In this document: piece by piece, positions 59,899-64,000 of the stretch
Numbering within the stretch: the stretch's first letter is position 1
Layout of the letters: each line of letters begins with the position of its first letter
NCBI GenBank assembly: GCA_017404795.1
Contig: JAFRBR010000004.1
Coordinates: forward strand, 34,120-98,119
DNA: 64,000 nucleotides
Origin: Candidatus Saccharimonadota bacterium
GTDB lineage: Bacteria; Patescibacteriota; Saccharimonadia; Saccharimonadales; Saccharimonadaceae
Reading direction: 5' to 3'
The notes under the pieces: model-generated
Database searches by the model: none
What the model was told of the DNA's origin: nothing
The model's input: the letters and a program-made list of their open reading frames with translations, nothing else
Translations under genes and position numbers: made by a program

Positions 59899-60714
59899 CT
59901 ACTCGTTAAATGTAACGGTCCCCAGTAACTTATTAAAATCTTCTTCAAATAGTACTGAATCAGTCTGCAAGATTGCAGTCTTGTCCCGAATCTTAAATGT
60001 CACCACATATCCTACCAAATCCTCAGTATTTGGTATTACTCCAGTATAGCGATTAGCGGTGATGTTGTTATTCTTACCAATCGTCGTAGTCGCCATTGTC
60101 AGTCCCGAATTATCTCTTTCCATTTCGCGCTGGTATTCTTCCGTCACCTCATCAAAACTCTCGTCTCGGATGACCACTCTCAGCGCATTCACTGTATCAT
60201 CACCTACCGCATCTACTTGAATCGGGTTAAAGTAAGCATTGAAATCTCCGTCCGAGCTTGCCGCCGATTGTGCTACATATACACTCCAAGTCTTAGGATA
60301 CTCAAAAGTAAGTTGCCCATAATCCGCCGGCCCCGAAAAAGTCTTATACGGATATTTTTCTCGCTCCAGAAAGTCATTTTCTAGCTCCATCGCTTGCTCA
60401 TCCTTGGCCTCGGCCACGGCTACAGCTACCTTAGTGTCCAAATCCGTCTGCGCCTCCTGGTAATTCATAGTCATCCAGATGAACAGCCCAATAAAAGTCA
60501 CCGCAACTAGCGATAGTATAATAATCACAATTGTCTTAATCAGCCCCGACATATCTTTCTTGGGCAATGCCGCCTCTGGCACCTGCTGCACCATCATCTG
60601 CCCGGGTACTCCACTACTTACCGGTACGCCAGCCTGCTGCATTGATTGCACTTGTGGTATCCCTGGTGCTCCTGGCATGCCACTTGCTCCATTCATTCCG
60701 TTCATATTATCCAT
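59899..60714 (-). CDS. Single-span surface protein with PsbP-like outer domain
   Basis: 271 residues. Residues 1-~55 are Met/Gly/Pro-rich, one helix spans about 58-83, then a coiled segment. The outer domain of ~165 residues reads YGQLTFEYPKTWSVYV ... ITANRYTGVIPNTEDLVGYV, close to the PsbP-like/DUF fold of many CPR and Gram-positive surface proteins. TGATATAAT is 7 nt before the ATG. Function unknown. Confidence 0.75.
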   Translation of the reverse strand: MDNMNGMNGASGMPGAPGIPQVQSMQQAGVPVSSGVPGQMMVQQVPEAALPKKDMSGLIKTIVIIILSLVAVTFIGLFIWMTMNYQEAQTDLDTKVAVAVAEAKDEQAMELENDFLEREKYPYKTFSGPADYGQLTFEYPKTWSVYVAQSAASSDGDFNAYFNPIQVDAVGDDTVNALRVVIRDESFDEVTEEYQREMERDNSGLTMATTTIGKNNNITANRYTGVIPNTEDLVGYVVTFKIRDKTAILQTDSVLFEEDFNKLLGTVTFNE

Positions 60715-60823
60715 AAGCTATATTATATCATACCGCATTAATTTATGAAATAATTATCATTCTGGACAATTTGAAAAAAAGCAAATTAGACAAATTGTTC
60801 AATCTGAAATAATCCACCCACTG

Positions 60824-60832
60824 TGATATAAT
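60824..60832 (+). promoter_or_regulatory. Promoter for the DGR template RNA
   Basis: Extended -10 TGATATAAT (hexamer 60827-60832) on the plus strand, with transcription expected from about 60839. No good -35 is seen. Nothing codes on this strand before the TR. Confidence 0.6.
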
Positions 60833-61052
60833 GGTACAGCAATAATTGTTGCTATTTCGAATGATATTTATAAATATCATCGTCTAGCCAAACAGGTTTG
60901 CCGCACGGGAATCAAGAATCCACTTTTATCAAATCATCTAAACATAGAAGTATCTGCTTTTTTAAATAATACTTATTATTTTTAAGAAGCCCCTTTTAAG
61001 AGTTACGGCTTTTAATAGGTCAGAGAGAATCTTTAATAACGGAGTCCCATTT

Positions 61053-61270
61053 CTTCGTCTACTCCGGCAACTTCAATACGGCGTCGGCGAACAATCGGGG
61101 TAGCAACGGGAACTATTGGTCGTCTTCGGCGAACAATAGCAACAATGCCTACAACCTGAATTTCAACTCCACGAACGTCAACCCAGGGACCAACAACAAT
61201 AATAAGTACAACGGTAGGACAGTCCGTTGCTTATTATCTAGTTAGTTCTTTTACTTATTCGTCCGTGTAG
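61053..61270 (+). repeat. DGR template repeat (TR)
   Basis: 218 nt, the invariant copy. It is rich in AAC/AAT codons (about 20) in the reading frame used by the VR. It aligns without gaps to the reverse complement of 63553-63770. I count 19 differences, each at a TR adenine. The last ~49 nt (from GTCCGTTGC on) are identical in both and include the stop codon and an IMH-like segment. Confidence 0.95.
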
Positions 61271-61293
61271 CATCCCGTTCGGTAATTATAATT

Positions 61294-61320
61294 CTGTGCC
61301 TCATCAAGGCACAGTTTTTT
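61294..61320 (+). terminator. Terminator of the template RNA
   Basis: Stem CTGTGCC / GGCACAG, loop TCATCAA, then TTTTTT. The T-run overlaps the RT stop codon on the other strand. Confidence 0.85.
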
Positions 61321-62551
61321 ATCTTCTTTCAAACAATTTATCATTTCTATACTCCCACCCCGCATTTTCAAATGCCTTTTTTACACTAATAAAACCATTT
61401 ATATGCAATGTATGTCCAAGATATGACGCCACTGTACTCAGTTCTCTTTTCCCCATCGCTACCTCACGAAACGCTTGATTCATATTGCGAATTAGCCTCT
61501 TCCCAGGAACCGTATAATGCATATATACTACCACCCCCAAAAACGGCACCCCCTGATCCACCCTAATCAGATGTCTCTTCTTGGGGTGCAACGTCAATTC
61601 AATTGATCTCAAAAAGTTTTCAATCACTTTCACATCTCGTTTCAATTGTTCTAATTGTGATTTATCCACCACAATATAAAAATCATCCACATACCGACCA
61701 TAATGTTTATATCCCAATGACATAGTCACAAATCTATCCAATTGGTCCAAATAAATATTAGACAAAAGTTGTGATGTTAGATTCCCAATCACGATTCCTC
61801 TCCCCTTGGGCTGGCAGAACAAACTCTTCGAGGTCGGGATTAATTTCCAATTAGATATTTTCCCTTTTCTCGTCGCACCCTTCACCGGATCATCAAAAAT
61901 AATCTGTCTCCACAAAAATTTCAATAAATAATACAAAGGCGTATCTTCTCTACCCTCAAATTGCATATTCAAACCTCTTATGGCCGTTCTATACAATTTT
62001 TCTCTTGGCAAACTCATAAAATATCCCTGAATATCAAACTTATACACATACGGCACTCTTCCATATTTCTGTTCCACCGAATGAATATGATGCTCTAATC
62101 TTCGTATACCAAATAAAACCCCCTTACCCTTTCGACAAGAATACGAATCATAAATAAAATGTCGGTCCCACCATTCATACACCGCCATAAATAATAAATG
62201 ATGTACTACTCGATCCCGAAAAGGCGCTGCAAAAATCTCCCGTATCACTGGTGAAAAAATAATATGGGCTGCGCTACGTGACGGCCGATAAGTACGCTCT
62301 TTAAGATTTTTTACCATAATTCTTATATTATCAAAAACATTTATTTCAAAACTATGCTCATCATAGGTCTTACGTTTTCCACCTTTTCTCGCCTCTAAAT
62401 ACGCTATATATAAAATCAACGCCATCTGATTTTCTTGTGTTCGTAACCACTCTCTGTCAGTTTCATCCATTTCTTGTAAAATACTTCTTAATTTTACCGG
62501 TGGCAATATCAAGAGCAAGGAATTCCATGAGACATCTATTTTATTTTTCAT
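61319..62551 (-). CDS. DGR reverse transcriptase
   Basis: 410 residues. Group-II-like RT of the DGR clade: fingers region RTYRPSRSAAHIIFSPVIRE with DRVVHHLL, then YKFDIQGYFMSLPR (motif A Asp), GIVIGNLTSQLLSNIYLDQL (DGR-type motif, where group II introns have a Q-G pattern), catalytic YVDDFYIVV near residue 285, and the thumb HPKKRHLIRVDQGVPFLGVV. It overlaps the accessory gene by 11 bp and so is coupled to it. It makes mutagenised cDNA from the TR RNA for transfer to the VR. Confidence 0.95.
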   Translation of the reverse strand: MKNKIDVSWNSLLLILPPVKLRSILQEMDETDREWLRTQENQMALILYIAYLEARKGGKRKTYDEHSFEINVFDNIRIMVKNLKERTYRPSRSAAHIIFSPVIREIFAAPFRDRVVHHLLFMAVYEWWDRHFIYDSYSCRKGKGVLFGIRRLEHHIHSVEQKYGRVPYVYKFDIQGYFMSLPREKLYRTAIRGLNMQFEGREDTPLYYLLKFLWRQIIFDDPVKGATRKGKISNWKLIPTSKSLFCQPKGRGIVIGNLTSQLLSNIYLDQLDRFVTMSLGYKHYGRYVDDFYIVVDKSQLEQLKRDVKVIENFLRSIELTLHPKKRHLIRVDQGVPFLGVVVYMHYTVPGKRLIRNMNQAFREVAMGKRELSTVASYLGHTLHINGFISVKKAFENAGWEYRNDKLFERR

Positions 62552-63374
62552 TAAAGTGCCTTTCTATGCCAACTTTCATATCAGCAAGCAGTTTTCCAAT
62601 TCTTATTTGACCCGTCACATCCAAACAATCATTCTCTGACAACAATCTCAAAACCGCCTCCAGATCATCTATCGCCATCAACATTTCGTTTTTCGCCTCT
62701 TCTTGTTTCATCCGTCCGTTAGCGAAACGATGATAGGCTTTCATTAAACGAATCATTCCACAATTCAATTCTGGCGCAAAATCTTCTCGAAATCCGTCTT
62801 TTAACCTCTTAGCCTTCACCGGTATCGTTTTTGATAATTCTAGTATAATACCATATAAATCTGGAAATACTTTTTTAGGGCGAAACAAGTCGTTCAAAGC
62901 CTCCAGATCTTCTTTTTCTCGCTTTTTCAAAGCCTTGATTTCGTCAAAAGAAAATTTATAATCCAATTCAAAAATCATTACGCCAGACTCTTCCTTCATT
63001 TCATAGCCCAACCCCTCCATCGTCTTTAAAATATTCTCTTTCCAATGCAAAAATATCACGCCATTTCTAGAACGACATCTCATATCTGTATCTGGATGAA
63101 CTGTCGGTGGTTTTCTTCTTTTTAGCCTTGGAGCTACATAATATTTATAAAAATACACTGAATTTCCAGCTATTTTAAACCACTCATCTTTATCCCCTTT
63201 AGACGCCACAGAAGGGAAAACAATTATCCGTGAATTATTCATCTTTTCCAAAGTCAAAGCAACTTGTTTACAATCGTAGTATTCCTTATAAATTTTCTCA
63301 GTATTCTTTTCGTCTAGTTTCGTCTCTACAGGTAGATCGGATGAATTATTCAATTTTTTTGAATCCTTTACCAT
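62541..63374 (-). CDS. DGR accessory protein: N-terminal domain fused to Avd-like four-helix bundle
   Basis: 277 residues. The C-terminal ~105 residues (FPDLYGIILELSKTIPVKAK ... IRIGKLLADMKVGIERHFNE) have the helix pattern of Avd, the basic four-helix-bundle partner of DGR RTs. The N-terminal ~130 residues (CKQVALTLEKMNNSRIIVFP, RSRNGVIFLHWKENILKTME) are a separate, probably alpha/beta domain. It may be the MutS-N-like domain described in some CPR DGRs; that is tentative. AGAAGGGAG precedes the ATG and TTGCGT-17-TATAAT (63440-63412) drives it. RT follows. Confidence 0.75.
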   Translation of the reverse strand: MVKDSKKLNNSSDLPVETKLDEKNTEKIYKEYYDCKQVALTLEKMNNSRIIVFPSVASKGDKDEWFKIAGNSVYFYKYYVAPRLKRRKPPTVHPDTDMRCRSRNGVIFLHWKENILKTMEGLGYEMKEESGVMIFELDYKFSFDEIKALKKREKEDLEALNDLFRPKKVFPDLYGIILELSKTIPVKAKRLKDGFREDFAPELNCGMIRLMKAYHRFANGRMKQEEAKNEMLMAIDDLEAVLRLLSENDCLDVTGQIRIGKLLADMKVGIERHFNEK

Positions 63375-63425
63375 TATTCTCCCTTCTCCATTTTTCTACC
63401 TCTTATCATATATTATACTCCTCTT

Positions 63426-63552
63426 AGAGCGTGGACGCAAGCGACCACGCTCTGGATCCTTGCCCCTTAAATCGGGGCAAGGATGGACTTGCGGTCGCTA
63501 TGGCGCCCGCAAATCTAAGGGGGTCCTTGCGGACCCCCTGATTCCCGGGAAT
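63426..63552. repeat. Five consecutive inverted repeats downstream of the VR
   Basis: Stems: AGAGCGTGG/CCACGCTCT (63426-63453); ATCCTTGCCCC/GGGGCAAGGAT (63456-63484); TTGCGGtCGC/GCGcCCGCAA (63489-63512); GGGGGTCC-TTGC-GGACCCCC (63519-63538, 8-bp stem and 4-nt loop, GCAA on the VR sense strand); ATTCCCGGGAAT (63541-63552). In other DGRs a hairpin/cruciform with an 8-bp stem and 4-nt loop just past the IMH aids cDNA transfer; the fourth stem fits. The others may act as terminators or be extra copies. Confidence 0.85.
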
Positions 63553-63770
63553 CTACACGGACGAATAAGTAAAAGAACTAACTAGATAATAAGCAACGGA
63601 CTGACCTACCGTAGTACTTATTATTGCTGTTGGACCCTGGGTAGACGTTCGTGGAGAGGAAACTCAGGTAGTAGGCACTGCTGCTATAGTTCGCCGAAGA
63701 CGACCAATAGTACCCGCTGCTACCCCGATTGCGCGCCGACGCCGTAAGGAAGTAGCCGGAGTAGACGAAG
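63553..63770 (-). repeat. DGR variable repeat (VR)
   Basis: 218 nt, the gapless counterpart of the TR. Its 5' part codes for the last ~65 residues of the target protein; the last ~25 nt lie past the stop. All 19 differences from the TR occur at TR adenines (to T, G or C). Altered codons are mainly AAC/AAT to Tyr, Ser, Leu or Arg codons. Confidence 0.95.
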
Positions 63771-64000
63771 TTGTTAGGAAAGGCTCTGATTAGTTTGTCT
63801 ACAGGGCCGGCTTCAGTGGAAACATCGTAGTATGGGCTGGAGCTTCTATCGTAATTAGATGGTAAAGTATTGTTATTAAGATTTACTACGATTAGGTTCC
63901 AAAATTCATTATTGTTGTCCGAAGTAATTCTAGTCTTATCACCGCCAGTAGGGATATGCCAGCCAGTGGGACAGAGAGAGGTACCAGCAGATTCGGAGGC
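63578..64000 (-). CDS. DGR target protein, FISUMP/C-type-lectin-like C-terminal domain (partial)
   Basis: The last 140 codons are in the window; the N-terminus lies beyond 64000. The start of the domain SLCPTGWHIPTGGDKTR and the end GRSVRCLLSS are typical of Fibrobacter succinogenes major paralogous (FISUMP) domains, which share the C-type-lectin-like fold used as DGR scaffold. The middle reads YYWSSSANYSSSAYYLSF, with changed sites in this stretch. The VR places diversified residues on the presumed ligand-binding face. Likely a surface adhesin; ligand and anchor are unknown. Confidence 0.85.
   Translation of the reverse strand, partial: ASESAGTSLCPTGWHIPTGGDKTRITSDNNNEFWNLIVVNLNNNTLPSNYDRSSSPYYDVSTEAGPVDKLIRAFPNNFVYSGYFLTASARNRGSSGYYWSSSANYSSSAYYLSFLSTNVYPGSNSNNKYYGRSVRCLLSS

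Larger units (their letters stand above)
60839..61320 (+). ncRNA. DGR template RNA with TR
   Basis: A ~480-nt transcript is predicted from the promoter to a terminator stem CTGTGCC (61294-61300) / GGCACAG (61308-61314) with TTTTTT. The TR (61053-61270) lies in its 3' half. A leader of ~210 nt with a GATATTTATAAATATC palindrome (about 60864-60879) precedes it. No convincing ORF in the leader. DGR reverse transcriptases copy such RNA with adenine-specific errors. The template strand lies opposite to the RT gene, so it needs its own promoter. Confidence 0.8.

Noticed and set aside
61319..62551. Group II intron or retron for the reverse transcriptase
   Set aside because: No intron RNA domains or msr/msd. 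The TR/VR pair with adenine-only changes and an Avd-like neighbour shows a DGR.

Overview
This window looks like a chromosome segment of a Candidatus Saccharibacteria (TM7, CPR/Patescibacteria) organism. That assignment is an inference from gene content: a compact genome with mostly solo enzymes, an L-lactate dehydrogenase, a partial S10/spc ribosomal operon, many surface proteins with one membrane span, an exopolysaccharide cluster, and promoters of the form TGnTATAAT placed only 6-7 nt before the start codon. UGA is used as a stop: many genes end in TGA and a release factor 2 with an SPF motif is present.

Layout. 1-9.8 kb: the 5' two-thirds or so of a giant membrane protein, a tail-anchored small protein, a MIP channel, metG, two surface proteins and ldh. 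9.8-11.2 kb: sbcB, carrying a 182-bp palindrome read in frame. 11.3-17.1 kb and 22.2-28.6 kb: a capsule/exopolysaccharide locus (tyrosine phosphatase, Wzz/BY-kinase, LCP, Ugd, epimerase, TupA-like ATP-grasp, flippase, polymerase, three glycosyltransferase-like proteins). It is split by an AT-rich island at 17.2-22.1 kb with two KAP-family P-loop NTPases and two small CdiA-C-like nucleases under repeat-bearing promoters. 28.8-35.8 kb: 14 ribosomal protein genes (rplC to rpsH) with a long leader. 35.8-37.1 kb: a ~230-bp unit present twice, each encoding a 23-aa protein, flanking an RNAP-alpha-CTD-like protein. 37-53.5 kb: housekeeping genes (prfB, dus, murD, M16 protease, secA, hpf, serS, rsmA, an Rpf-like wall hydrolase, a DsbA pair, rarA). 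Between them lie long palindromic elements and a probable non-coding RNA. 53.6-60.7 kb: a glutamate racemase relic, three tRNAs (Phe, Lys, Val), hisS, ppa, an operon of histidine kinase, response regulator, recO and glyS, and surface proteins.

60.8-64.0 kb: a complete-looking diversity-generating retroelement (DGR). It has a template repeat (61053-61270), a reverse transcriptase, an Avd-type accessory protein, a cluster of inverted repeats, and a variable repeat (63553-63770) forming the C-terminus of a FISUMP/C-type-lectin-like target protein that runs off the right edge. TR and VR are both 218 nt without indels. All 19 differences I counted fall at TR adenines. The TR lies on the strand opposite to RT and VR and has its own promoter and terminator. 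This is the most striking system in the window.

Two other themes deserve attention. First, four promoters with the same unusual boxes (TTGAAG, 17 bp, TAGGGT) link the island nucleases to the duplicated 23-aa ORFs. Second, a family of ~112-bp palindromes has a shared core, while the outer arms differ between copies but match perfectly within each copy.
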